A DNA stretch of 23,176 nt. Origin: Nitrososphaeria archaeon. Lineage in GTDB: Archaea > Thermoproteota > Nitrososphaeria > JACIWG01. The stretch lies in contig JARVJS010000081.1 of the NCBI GenBank assembly GCA_029776125.1, forward strand, positions 1 to 23,176, in the 5' to 3' direction. Positions 7,179 to 14,135 of the stretch are shown here, piece by piece (positions within the stretch are counted from its first letter, which is position 1; every line of letters begins with the position of its first letter). The notes beneath the pieces were generated by a model. That model was not told the origin of the DNA. It was given only the letters and a program-made list of their open reading frames with translations, and ran no database searches. A program made the translations under genes and the position numbers.

Positions 7179-8069
7179 ATGCATATGGAGTTGGGTATTG
7201 AAGTTGTTGTCGTCGGACACTTTTCTTTAGACGAAAATATTGGCCCCAGAACTAGAGTATCGAATGTTTTGGGTGGTGCACCAATATATTCTGGGTCAAC
7301 CTTCTCTAGGCTTGGTTTAAAGGTTGGAATATGCTCTTGTGTGGGTGAAGACCAGTTTGAGCGTGCTATTGGATTCTGTAAGAGTATGGGCATAGACTAT
7401 AAAGGCTTACATTCATGTGGAATGGAAACACTTCGCTTTCAAAACTTTTACGATGAAAAGGAGAATAGGTTTCAAAGGTGCTATAATATTCCTAGAAAAC
7501 TTTCTCCAAAAGATGTTCCAAAAGAGTATATTGGATCCCGTGCATACTATATATCTCCTCTAATGAATGAGATAACATTAAATTTTTTGGATGCAATAAG
7601 GTTTAGAGAAAGTGTTCTAATGCTTGACCCTCAAGGTATAATGAGAAAAGTTGGTGAAGACGGGAAAGTAAGTATAGTCTTCGAGGAAGAGCATTTAGTA
7701 AAGTTTTTTGAAAAGGTTGACATTGTGAAAATTGGAAAGGATGAAGCAAGGGCTATAGGCTTAAATGAAAAAGAAATCCTAAGACTGATAAGAGACTCTG
7801 GAGCAAAAATAGGCATCGTTACAAGAGGAAAAGATCCAGTAATAGTATCGCATAAAAATGGGGTGTTCGAAGTAAACACAATAGATGTTAATGTTGAGGA
7901 TCCAACAGGAGCTGGAGACGTTTTTGGGGCAGCATTCCTCACAGAATACTTGAGAAGCAAGAATGTGGAAAGGGCTGTAAAGTTCGCTAACATTGCAGCA
8001 GGCCTAAAGATAAGATATAGGGGTCCAGAAGGTTTTCCAACCATAAAAGATATAGAAAAACTTCTTTAG
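7179..8069 (+). CDS. PfkB/ribokinase-family carbohydrate kinase
   Basis: This 296-residue protein is an ATP-dependent kinase of the PfkB family, acting on a sugar, nucleoside or related alcohol in the cytoplasm. The N-terminus begins with VVVVGHFSLDEN; residues about 33-47 have GGAPIYSGSTFSRLG, equivalent to family signature 1. The second signature EDPTGAGDVFGAAFL lies near residues 240-254, with the catalytic base Asp247 in GAGD. The C-terminus (FANIAAGLKIRYRGPEGFPT) completes the nucleotide-binding region. The substrate cannot be told from sequence. The start at 7179 fits the leaderless promoter, though an in-frame ATG two codons on (7185) is possible. It stands alone, divergent from the tail operon, and looks like an ordinary host gene marking the border of the tail module. 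Confidence 0.9.
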   Translation: MHMELGIEVVVVGHFSLDENIGPRTRVSNVLGGAPIYSGSTFSRLGLKVGICSCVGEDQFERAIGFCKSMGIDYKGLHSCGMETLRFQNFYDEKENRFQRCYNIPRKLSPKDVPKEYIGSRAYYISPLMNEITLNFLDAIRFRESVLMLDPQGIMRKVGEDGKVSIVFEEEHLVKFFEKVDIVKIGKDEARAIGLNEKEILRLIRDSGAKIGIVTRGKDPVIVSHKNGVFEVNTIDVNVEDPTGAGDVFGAAFLTEYLRSKNVERAVKFANIAAGLKIRYRGPEGFPTIKDIEKLL

Positions 8070-8125
8070 CCCCTTAAATAATTGCCTTACCGCAAATTTT
8101 TGTCTCTGTACATTTAAGGTTCTGT

Positions 8126-8160
8126 TAATAGGGAAACTTTTTACATTTATTTCCCTATTA
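8126..8160. repeat. 11-bp perfect inverted repeat after the kinase gene
   Basis: TAATAGGGAAA (8126-8136) and TTTCCCTATTA (8150-8160) are exact reverse complements around a 13-base loop. The repeat lies about 60 bases beyond the kinase stop and 120 before the tRNA. It may form a hairpin at the end of the kinase transcript or be a protein-binding site. The rest of 8070-8282 is A/T-rich with nothing else I can name except the likely tRNA promoter. Confidence 0.6.
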
Positions 8161-8246
8161 GATAAACAATAACAGCATCGACTGCTTAAGTAGTTTTCTT
8201 ACTGCCATGAAAATGAAAAACTTCTATAAAAGTTAATATACAAAAT

Positions 8247-8260
8247 TTTTATAAAAAAGC
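8247..8260 (+). promoter_or_regulatory. Likely TATA box of tRNA-Leu
   Basis: TTTTTATAAAAAAG lies about 25-35 bases before the mature 5' end of the tRNA at 8283, a usual archaeal tRNA promoter position with a short 5' leader. Confidence 0.45.
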
Positions 8261-8282
8261 ACAAGCAACCCTATACGAGAGT

Positions 8283-8392
8283 GCAGGGGTTCCCAAGCCA
8301 GGCCAAAGCTCGTCAGCGCAGCGGTCAAAGGGGGCGGACTTAAGATCCGCTGACGAAGGTCTTCGTGGGTTCAAATCCCACCCCCTGCACCA
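8283..8392 (+). tRNA. tRNA-Leu (UAA) with a 22-nt insertion in the D-loop
   Basis: All arms can be built: acceptor GCAGGGG (8283-8289) with CCCCTGC (8382-8388), discriminator A, encoded CCA (8390-8392); D-stem CCC (8292-8294) with GGG (8330-8332); anticodon stem GCGGA/TCCGC around loop CTTAAGA with anticodon TAA at 8341-8343; long variable arm with GAAG/CTTC (8351-8364); T-arm GTGGG-TTCAAAT-CCCAC (8365-8381). The D-loop is 22 bases too long. It contains an imperfect 8-nt direct repeat, GGCCAAAG (8301-8308) and GGTCAAAG (8323-8330). Removing one 22-nt unit leaves a normal leucine D-loop, so a noncanonical archaeal intron is the likely reading; the exact splice points are ambiguous because of the repeat. 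Confidence 0.9.
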
Positions 8393-8509
8393 AAAACCAT
8401 TTTCAATCGTAAACAATTTTATCTATTCCCAAATTTTATTTTAATTCCAATAGTAAAAAATAATTTTAAATAGGTTAGACCCATATTTAGGAACTTAGTG
8501 TAAGATTGT

Positions 8510-9007
8510 TTGGTTCATAGAAAGAAGTCTTGGCAGGAGAAGCTTGTAGACAAGAAAAATTTGCCAAAAATATTAAGTTTAGAGAAAAGGTTTCCATGCT
8601 ATAAGGCTGTTCACAAAATGGGTGCACGTGTAGGAGACAAAATAGTTCTCGTTAACCCAAGTGAAGTTGTTGAAATAATGAAGATGGTTCCCAAAGGAAA
8701 GCTTATAACAATCACGGAAGTCTGTCAAGCGCTTGCAAAAAGGTACAATGTCAAGGCATGCTGTTCCCTTACAACAGGAATATTCATAATGATTGCAGCT
8801 AACGCGGTGGAAGAAGCAAATATTCAGGGCAAGGATCTTGGTATCCCATACTGGCGCACTTTAAAGACGAATGGTTTCTTAAATGAAAAGTATCCTGGAG
8901 GAATAGAGGCACATAAGAAGAAGTTGGAAAGCGAAGGTTTTATAGTAAAGCAAAAGGGTAAAAGATTTTTTGTCAAAGATTATAAGAATTTTTTGGTTGA
9001 AATATAG
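8510..9007 (+). CDS. Alkyltransferase-like (MGMT-family) DNA-binding protein
   Basis: This 165-residue protein carries an MGMT-type DNA-binding domain in its central part. Residues about 61-72 (PKGKLITITEVC) match the 'vP.G.v.TY..va' entry of the family, and residues 112-142 (IPYWRTLKTNGFLNEKYPGG and on to EAHKKKLESEG) match the region around the active site and recognition loop. The alkyl-accepting Cys of PCHR is replaced: the motif here is P113-Y-W-R116, so it cannot act by the standard suicide transfer. Such alkyltransferase-like proteins bind damaged guanines and pass them to excision repair. A basic N-terminal extension (HRKKSWQEKLVDKKNL) and a C-terminal basic tail flank the domain. The TTG start follows a TATA box at 8464-8472 and an in-frame stop just upstream. 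It seems monocistronic. Confidence 0.7.
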   Translation: MVHRKKSWQEKLVDKKNLPKILSLEKRFPCYKAVHKMGARVGDKIVLVNPSEVVEIMKMVPKGKLITITEVCQALAKRYNVKACCSLTTGIFIMIAANAVEEANIQGKDLGIPYWRTLKTNGFLNEKYPGGIEAHKKKLESEGFIVKQKGKRFFVKDYKNFLVEI

Positions 9008-9084
9008 TAAATTAATAATTTATAACAAAATATTTTTATAGACTGAACCCCTAATATTAGATAAAAATTTGGAGTTACGAGAAA

Positions 9085-9906
9085 TTGAAAAATTTGGGTT
9101 TCGAAAAACGTAATCTGATACTATTTTTTATGATAACATTTGCCTTCTCATGGACTTTCTGGGTTCCACAGGCACTAATTTCAATCAAACTTCTATATGT
9201 TCCCTCTATTTTAGCAGACTTTCTTTTTAGCCCCTTTAATCCTGCAGCATTTGGTCCACTTTTTTCAGCCTTTTTACTAACATATTTGAATGAAGGTAAG
9301 ATTGGGTTAAAACTTTTACTTAAGAGGGGTATAGCCTACAATTTTAAAAAAATATGGTACATTCCAATACTATTCTTTTTTCCTATGCTAACCGGTGGTG
9401 CACTCTTACTGACAATTTTAAGTGGCGCTCCATTACCCGAAATGTATGTTCTATCAAATCCTTTACTAATATTATTTGGTTTCTTTTACATCTTCTTTTT
9501 AGGCGGCCCTTTCCAGGAAGAATGGGGTTGGAGAGGTTACGCTTTAGATAGGCTTCAGGCTAGATGGAATGCTCTTTTTTCAAGCCTGATTCTGGGTATC
9601 ATTTGGGGCCTATGGCATATTCCACTCTTTTTCATTTCTGGAACAATTCAATCTCAAACTCCCTTATGGGGGTTCATGATTCTTATTCTATGTGGAACCA
9701 TATTTTTTACTTGGGTATATAATAATACTGGTGGCAGCATATTTGCTGCAATGATTTTCCATACAATGAACAATCTTTCCTTCTTCATTTTCCCCACTCT
9801 TGGAACAGAATTGGGTGGCCTTTACCTACTGCTCCTTAATATTGTCTCTGTTATTGTGGTTGTTGGTGTTTTTGGATATCAGAGCCTAGTTTATAAAAGG
9901 GGATAA
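9085..9906 (+). CDS. CPBP-family intramembrane metalloprotease (CAAX protease-like)
   Basis: This 273-residue protein has about seven or eight hydrophobic membrane segments and the CPBP/Abi catalytic motifs. Motif 1 is E145-E-W-G-W-R150 (EExxxR), motif 2 is the histidine H178 in WGLWHIPLF, and motif 3 is H226 in IFHTMNN (HxxxN). In the CAAX protease Rce1 and bacterial relatives these residues activate water for cleavage within the membrane. Substrate is unknown; family members process prenylated proteins, peptides or act in bacteriocin immunity. The TTG start is supported by GGAG at 9071-9074. The 161-base spacer after it (9907-10067) is A/T-rich, contains T-runs suited to archaeal termination, and then the promoter of the next operon. 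Confidence 0.88.
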   Translation: MKNLGFEKRNLILFFMITFAFSWTFWVPQALISIKLLYVPSILADFLFSPFNPAAFGPLFSAFLLTYLNEGKIGLKLLLKRGIAYNFKKIWYIPILFFFPMLTGGALLLTILSGAPLPEMYVLSNPLLILFGFFYIFFLGGPFQEEWGWRGYALDRLQARWNALFSSLILGIIWGLWHIPLFFISGTIQSQTPLWGFMILILCGTIFFTWVYNNTGGSIFAAMIFHTMNNLSFFIFPTLGTELGGLYLLLLNIVSVIVVVGVFGYQSLVYKRG

Positions 9907-10030
9907 ACTGCTAAGGCTTAATCAACTCTTTACTCTAATTTTATGCTATTTTTTGACATTATTGTTTAAAATAATTTTTTTAACGCATATAAAATATTTT
10001 TATGTCATTTTCCATCATTTTTTAGATAAG

Positions 10031-10040
10031 TTTATATTTA
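10031..10040 (+). promoter_or_regulatory. TATA box of the oxidoreductase operon
   Basis: TTTATATTTA is centred about 33 bases before the ATG at 10068, predicting a leader of only a few bases. The downstream three genes abut or overlap, so this promoter probably serves all of them. Confidence 0.5.
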
Positions 10041-10067
10041 TTTGTCATAATATTTCTGTTGGTTTAG

Positions 10068-10367
10068 ATGAGCTCTGTCCAAGGCTCATGTTGTATATAT
10101 TGTGGAAACTATTCTCCTAATGCAACTTTTCCTTGGATAGGCCTGTGTAAGCGTGATGGAAAGCTTGTCGTCTCAAAACCTTCTTGTGAAAACTTTACTG
10201 AAGTCGACTTTAAGAAGGTTTTTGATGAAGGGGGATGGGTTCACTGTCTGACTTGCAAGAAGCCCGTATATTCTGAACAGGAGCTTTTATCTCATGCAGG
10301 CCACGCCCTAGCTTTCGAAATATGTTCTGATGAAGTTGCATGCGAGGAGTCTTATGCTGGAGACTAG
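10068..10367 (+). CDS. Small Cys/His-rich protein, probable zinc-binding, upstream of the oxidoreductase
   Basis: I do not recognise this 99-residue protein as a named family. Two metal-site patterns are visible. The first is C9-x2-C12 (CIYCGNY), C27 (GLCKRDG) and C40 (SCENF), a CxxC...C...C arrangement seen in small zinc or iron-sulfur proteins. The second is C60-x2-C63 with H76-x2-H79 (HCLTCKKPVYSEQELLSHAGH), a C2H2-like finger. The C-terminus is acidic with two more cysteines. Its TAG stop is followed immediately by the GTG of the alpha subunit, so the genes are coupled. This suggests a role in regulation, metal handling or assembly of the iron-sulfur oxidoreductase, but that is inference from position only. 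Confidence 0.75.
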   Translation: MSSVQGSCCIYCGNYSPNATFPWIGLCKRDGKLVVSKPSCENFTEVDFKKVFDEGGWVHCLTCKKPVYSEQELLSHAGHALAFEICSDEVACEESYAGD

Positions 10368-12284
10368 GTGGTCCTATTGTATGATGATATCCTAATATTG
10401 CTTGGTGGTCCTCAAGGTTCTGGTTTAGAATCAAGTGCTCAGATCCTTTCTAAGGCGTTTGCACGTTTGGGCTACGGTCTTTTTGCTGACAGAGAATATT
10501 TTTCTAACATTAAGGGTAGACATAGCTATATTCACATGAAGGTTTCATCTAAGGGTCTTCCACTATCACTATCGTATCCTGTCCAAATTTTGTGTGCGAT
10601 GGATGCTGAAACTGTCTTCACACACTTTCAGGATGTTGAAGATAGGGGTGTAATAGTATATGACCTTTCCACTCTTTCTACAAAATATTCTGCAATACCT
10701 TCTATAGAGCCTAGGTTAAGGGAGCGGCTTAGAACTTCATTTAGCGAGTTCGGTTTAGACGGCTCTATATCCTCTCTAATAAGGTATTTGAGGGCTGTCA
10801 GGAAGACTAGGTTCATTGGATTAGACTATCAAAAAATACTTTCTGAAGTGTCTCAAAAGTTTAGTCTTTCTCCAGGTCAGGCTTCAAGATATCTTAGCTC
10901 CATCATTGTAGGGTCTATTGTGGGTCTTACTGGGCTAAGTTTGGATGCTGTAGGCTATGCTTTAGCTTCAAGGTTTACTGGAAGAGAGCAGCTTATTGAA
11001 CATAACATGTTCATTATAGAATCTGTCTCAAAAGCTGTAAGGGAAGGGTTTGGAACACCATACGAACTTGAACCCTCAGCAACTGGTCTTGAAAAGATGC
11101 TTGTGGCAAGCGGAAATGATGTTGTTGCGATGGCTAAAATAGTAGGCGGCCTCAGGTTTCAAAGCTATTATCCAATAACTCCTGCCGCAGACGAAAGCTT
11201 CACTCTTGAAACCTTTGAAAGGCTTGAGGTTGATGGTGAAAGTTTAGGCTCCCTTATAGTCACACAGACTGAAGACGAGATTGCTGCCATAGCTTCAGCC
11301 ATAGGCGCGTCTCTTTCTGGTGTAAGAAGTGCTACTTCAACGAGTGGTCCAGGTTTTAGTCTTATGGTTGAAGCCTTAGGCTACGCTGGCCAGATAGAGG
11401 CTCCAGTTGTCATAACATATTATCAGAGGGGTGCACCTAGCACTGGACAGCCTACCCGTGGCGGGCAATCTGATCTCCTATTCACATTATATGCTTCGCA
11501 TGGAGAGTTTCCTAGAATAGTTCTTTCTTCAGGAGACCATGTTGAAGCATTCTATGACACCATACTTGCTCTAAACCTTGCTGAAAGATATAATGTTCCA
11601 GTAATACATTTGCTTGACAAATTTTTAGCAAATACTATCGCTACCATACCATTGCCTGAAATGAGTAAGGTTAAGATTGATAGGGGAAAGACTGTCTTCG
11701 AAAAGCCTGACTTTAAAAGGTTTGACTTAGCTCGTCCAGTATCGACTAGAACTTTTCTTGGCTCCAACATTATACAGTGGGCTGCTGGAGACGAGCATGA
11801 CGAATACGGTCACATTGACGAGGATCCCTTGAACAGGAGGGAAATGTATGAGAAGAGGATGAAGAAGCTTGAGAATATGGATTCTGAAATTCCTTTAGAA
11901 GATAGAGCTGTATTCTATGGAAAAGAGGATGCAAGGCTTGTAATGATAGGATGGGGTTCTGTTAAGGGTGCAGCATTGGATGCGGTTAAGGAAATGGAAG
12001 CATCAGGTATAAAATGCGGTTACCTTCACCTGAAAATGTTTTCCCCATTCCCGTCAGAGTATGTTAAAGGTATTCTATCAAAATTTAAACCTGAAAGCCT
12101 AGTCGCGGTTGAACATAACTACCTTGCCCAAGCATCAAAGCTTGTCAGACAGCAGACTGGAGTATCAGTTGAAAATTCAATAGTAAAATATACTGGCAGA
12201 CCAATATATTCAAGTGAGCTTGTTAAGGCACTGAATAAAATTTTAGAGGGTGGAGGGAGGGTGGTTCTAGACTATGGTGCGTAG
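10368..12284 (+). CDS. 2-oxoacid:ferredoxin oxidoreductase, alpha subunit (gamma-alpha fusion)
   Basis: This 638-residue protein is the large subunit of a two-subunit enzyme that oxidatively decarboxylates 2-oxoacids with CoA to acyl-CoA, CO2 and reduced ferredoxin. Residues about 1-190 are the gamma-type domain, starting with GGPQGSGLESSAQILSKAFA and including YFSNIKGRHSYIHM. From about residue 250 comes the alpha pyrimidine-binding domain, with the hallmark Y268-P-I-T-P272, followed by TQTEDEIAAIASAIGASLSG and SATSTSGPGFSLMVEALGYA. The C-terminal domain (about 510-638) includes VMIGWGSVKGAALDAVKEME. The fused arrangement and size match the Sulfolobus-type enzyme, which accepts pyruvate and 2-oxoglutarate. 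Which substrate is preferred here cannot be read. The GTG start abuts the upstream gene, with GGAG 6-9 bases before; the 3' end overlaps beta by 11 bases. Confidence 0.95.
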   Translation: MVLLYDDILILLGGPQGSGLESSAQILSKAFARLGYGLFADREYFSNIKGRHSYIHMKVSSKGLPLSLSYPVQILCAMDAETVFTHFQDVEDRGVIVYDLSTLSTKYSAIPSIEPRLRERLRTSFSEFGLDGSISSLIRYLRAVRKTRFIGLDYQKILSEVSQKFSLSPGQASRYLSSIIVGSIVGLTGLSLDAVGYALASRFTGREQLIEHNMFIIESVSKAVREGFGTPYELEPSATGLEKMLVASGNDVVAMAKIVGGLRFQSYYPITPAADESFTLETFERLEVDGESLGSLIVTQTEDEIAAIASAIGASLSGVRSATSTSGPGFSLMVEALGYAGQIEAPVVITYYQRGAPSTGQPTRGGQSDLLFTLYASHGEFPRIVLSSGDHVEAFYDTILALNLAERYNVPVIHLLDKFLANTIATIPLPEMSKVKIDRGKTVFEKPDFKRFDLARPVSTRTFLGSNIIQWAAGDEHDEYGHIDEDPLNRREMYEKRMKKLENMDSEIPLEDRAVFYGKEDARLVMIGWGSVKGAALDAVKEMEASGIKCGYLHLKMFSPFPSEYVKGILSKFKPESLVAVEHNYLAQASKLVRQQTGVSVENSIVKYTGRPIYSSELVKALNKILEGGGRVVLDYGA

Positions 12285-13215
12285 TCCAAACGACTACAGA
12301 ACAGACGTGTGGGTTGACTGGTGTCCAGCCTGCGGAAACTACGGTATTCTTGCAGCATTATACAAGGCTTTCGCGGAACTTCAGCTTGACCCAACAAGCA
12401 CAGTCATCGTTTCTGGAATAGGCTGCTCAGGTAAAACCCCCCACTTTGTTAAAGTTAACGGTATACACACACTACATGGCAGGGCCATAGCCTTTGCAAC
12501 TGGAATAAAGCTTGCAAACCCAAACCTCACCGTTATAGTTCATGGCGGAGACGGGGACCTACTAGGTATAGGATCAGGTCACTTTGTTGCATTGGGTCGA
12601 AAAAACTTGGACATAAAAGTCATGTTACATAATAACAGAGTCTATGGTTTAACAAAAGGCCAGGCTTCTCCAACACTTTCTAAAGGCTTAAAGACTAAAT
12701 CCCTTGCACAACCTAACATAATTAACAACTTAAACCCTATAGCATTGGCTCTCGTTTCAGGGTACACTTTTGTGGCTAGAGGCTACTCTATGCTTTCTGA
12801 ACATTTAAAGAATCTTATTGTTGCAGCAATAAAGCATAAGGGTTCAGCATTCATAGACATTCTGCAACCGTGTGCAACATACAATGATATACACACTCCA
12901 GAATATTATAGGAAAAGAGTCTACTTTTTAGAGGAAGAGGGGTGGAATCCGAGGGTTGAGGAAGGTGAAGAATCTGATAAGCTACTAAATGCGATAAAAA
13001 AGTCGTTTGAAGAGGAAAGAATTCCTATTGGAATATTCTACCAGAACACTTTAAAGCAGACTTTAGAAGAATCGTATAGTCAAAGAATTCCATCCTACTT
13101 TAAGATTCTTCCACCATGGCAGAAGATTGCAAAAGACGATAGTTCACCAATATTAGATGAAAAACTATTTGAGAAGATGTTCGAAGAATATATTGTTAAG
13201 GTGGAAAAAGGTTAG
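12274..13215 (+). CDS. 2-oxoacid:ferredoxin oxidoreductase, beta subunit
   Basis: This 313-residue protein is the thiamine diphosphate- and 4Fe-4S-binding partner of the alpha subunit. Cluster ligands are visible: C17 and C20 in WCPACGNYG, C51 in GIGCSGKTPHF and the cysteine of QPCATYND near residue 200. The thiamine-diphosphate/Mg motif is HGGDGDLLGIGSGH (about 90-103), followed by NNRVYGLTKGQASPT. The usual CPGC has Ala in place of Gly (CPAC). There is no separate ferredoxin-like delta subunit, as in Sulfolobus-type enzymes. The C-terminal 90 residues are more acidic and variable. The ATG overlaps the alpha stop by 11 bases, so translation is coupled. The 138-base spacer after it is A/T-rich and ends in the promoter of the next gene. 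Confidence 0.95.
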   Translation: MVRSPNDYRTDVWVDWCPACGNYGILAALYKAFAELQLDPTSTVIVSGIGCSGKTPHFVKVNGIHTLHGRAIAFATGIKLANPNLTVIVHGGDGDLLGIGSGHFVALGRKNLDIKVMLHNNRVYGLTKGQASPTLSKGLKTKSLAQPNIINNLNPIALALVSGYTFVARGYSMLSEHLKNLIVAAIKHKGSAFIDILQPCATYNDIHTPEYYRKRVYFLEEEGWNPRVEEGEESDKLLNAIKKSFEEERIPIGIFYQNTLKQTLEESYSQRIPSYFKILPPWQKIAKDDSSPILDEKLFEKMFEEYIVKVEKG

Positions 13216-13322
13216 TTTCTCGAATAAAATGATAATGCACAAGTATGCTAAACAATGTTATAGTATTGTAAAATTTTCTAAAAATGACAAAATTGCTTAT
13301 AAAAGAAAAAAAATATTAAAAC

Positions 13323-13330
13323 TTAAATAC
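13323..13330 (+). promoter_or_regulatory. TATA box for the 13354 gene pair
   Basis: TTAAATAC is centred 27 bases before the ATG at 13354, placing the predicted transcript start on the start codon (leaderless). Confidence 0.5.
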
Positions 13331-13353
13331 CAAAAAAATAATCCTATACTGCA

Positions 13354-13809
13354 ATGGATAAAACATTCCCCCGCTCCGGTGAATGTTTAAGCCGCTCCAA
13401 CAGTTCTAATGATTTAGAAAAATCCTTAATTGTTCACTCCAATTTCATTTTAGAAGGTTCAAGTGGGCGGTTGAAGAATTTTTTGAAGAAGGTTATGTTG
13501 AAGGCTAAACGTTCTGGAATATGGTGGAAGCTTGATAAAATAGAATGTGGAATACTCTCTCTTTCAACGAGATTGAATATAAGGTTCACGAGCATGAAGC
13601 TTTTGAGGTCAATAGTCCACATAGTTAAAGAAATAAATGAGAGGCTTTCCTTCATGTACCAAAATTATGTTAGAGGTTTAAGGACTGCATATAATGTTGC
13701 AAAGTTTGCGTCAGAAAACGGCTATAGGGAAGCAAAGGATTGGGTAAAAGACAAATTTTTCATAATATGGTGGGGAATATTTTTAAATCCGAAAACATAC
13801 ACCAAATAG
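13354..13809 (+). CDS. Hypothetical protein, mostly helical and basic
   Basis: I do not recognise this 151-residue protein. The first 30 residues are polar and low in structure. Residues about 40-150 are basic and predicted helical, with RLKNFLKKVMLKAKRSGIWW, RSIVHIVKEINERLSFMYQN and AYNVAKFASENGYREAKDWV, then a hydrophobic FFIIWWGIFLNP close to the C-terminus. It has no signal peptide or clear membrane span. The ATG at 13354 fits a leaderless promoter. The gene ends 9 bases before the next small membrane protein, which has GAGGT in the gap, so the two are probably cotranscribed. A later start is possible since the N-terminal 30 residues look unstructured. Confidence 0.6.
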   Translation: MDKTFPRSGECLSRSNSSNDLEKSLIVHSNFILEGSSGRLKNFLKKVMLKAKRSGIWWKLDKIECGILSLSTRLNIRFTSMKLLRSIVHIVKEINERLSFMYQNYVRGLRTAYNVAKFASENGYREAKDWVKDKFFIIWWGIFLNPKTYTK

Positions 13810-13818
13810 TGAGGTAAA

Positions 13819-14103
13819 TTGAGTAAAGACCAGCTAATTGGAGCCCTCCTCCTTGTTGGAAGTGTTATCGGAATAATAGTTTACGGTTACCTACTATACC
13901 TTTACCCGCAACTTATCCTGCAGATAACTGCATTTGTTGCAGTAGCAGGAGTATTAGGTATTGTTGGATGGATAGGATACACTCTTGCAACAACCCCTCC
14001 ACCAAAACCTATAGAAGAGATTGAGAAAGAGATAGAGAAGGAGCTTAAGAGTATAGAGGAGAAGGAGGAGCCTAAAACTGAAGAAAAGGGCCAGCAGCAA
14101 TAA
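13819..14103 (+). CDS. Small membrane protein with acidic coiled tail
   Basis: This 94-residue protein has two hydrophobic segments (residues about 6-28 and 32-55; for example LIGALLLVGSVIGIIVYGYL), a Pro-rich turn TTPPPKP, and then a charged Glu/Lys tail of about 30 residues (IEEIEKEIEKELKSIEEKEE) that would form a cytoplasmic helix. I do not recognise the family. The TTG start has GAGGT at 13810-13814. It lies between the 13354 gene and glmS (32 bases away). A scaffold or membrane-tethering role is possible but not shown by the sequence. Confidence 0.68.
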   Translation: MSKDQLIGALLLVGSVIGIIVYGYLLYLYPQLILQITAFVAVAGVLGIVGWIGYTLATTPPPKPIEEIEKEIEKELKSIEEKEEPKTEEKGQQQ

Positions 14104-14135
14104 ACACAACCTACTATTTTTTTAGTTGAAGTGGC

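Noticed and set aside
13157..13390. 77-codon plus-strand frame overlapping the end of the oxidoreductase beta gene
   Set aside because: It is Lys/Ile/Asn-rich, reads through A/T-rich spacer sequence, contains a TATA box of the next gene and overlaps the real beta subunit end.
14104..14135. Possible glmS riboswitch/ribozyme upstream of glmS
   Set aside because: The gap to the preceding gene is only 32 bases, with no room for the ribozyme, which is a bacterial element.
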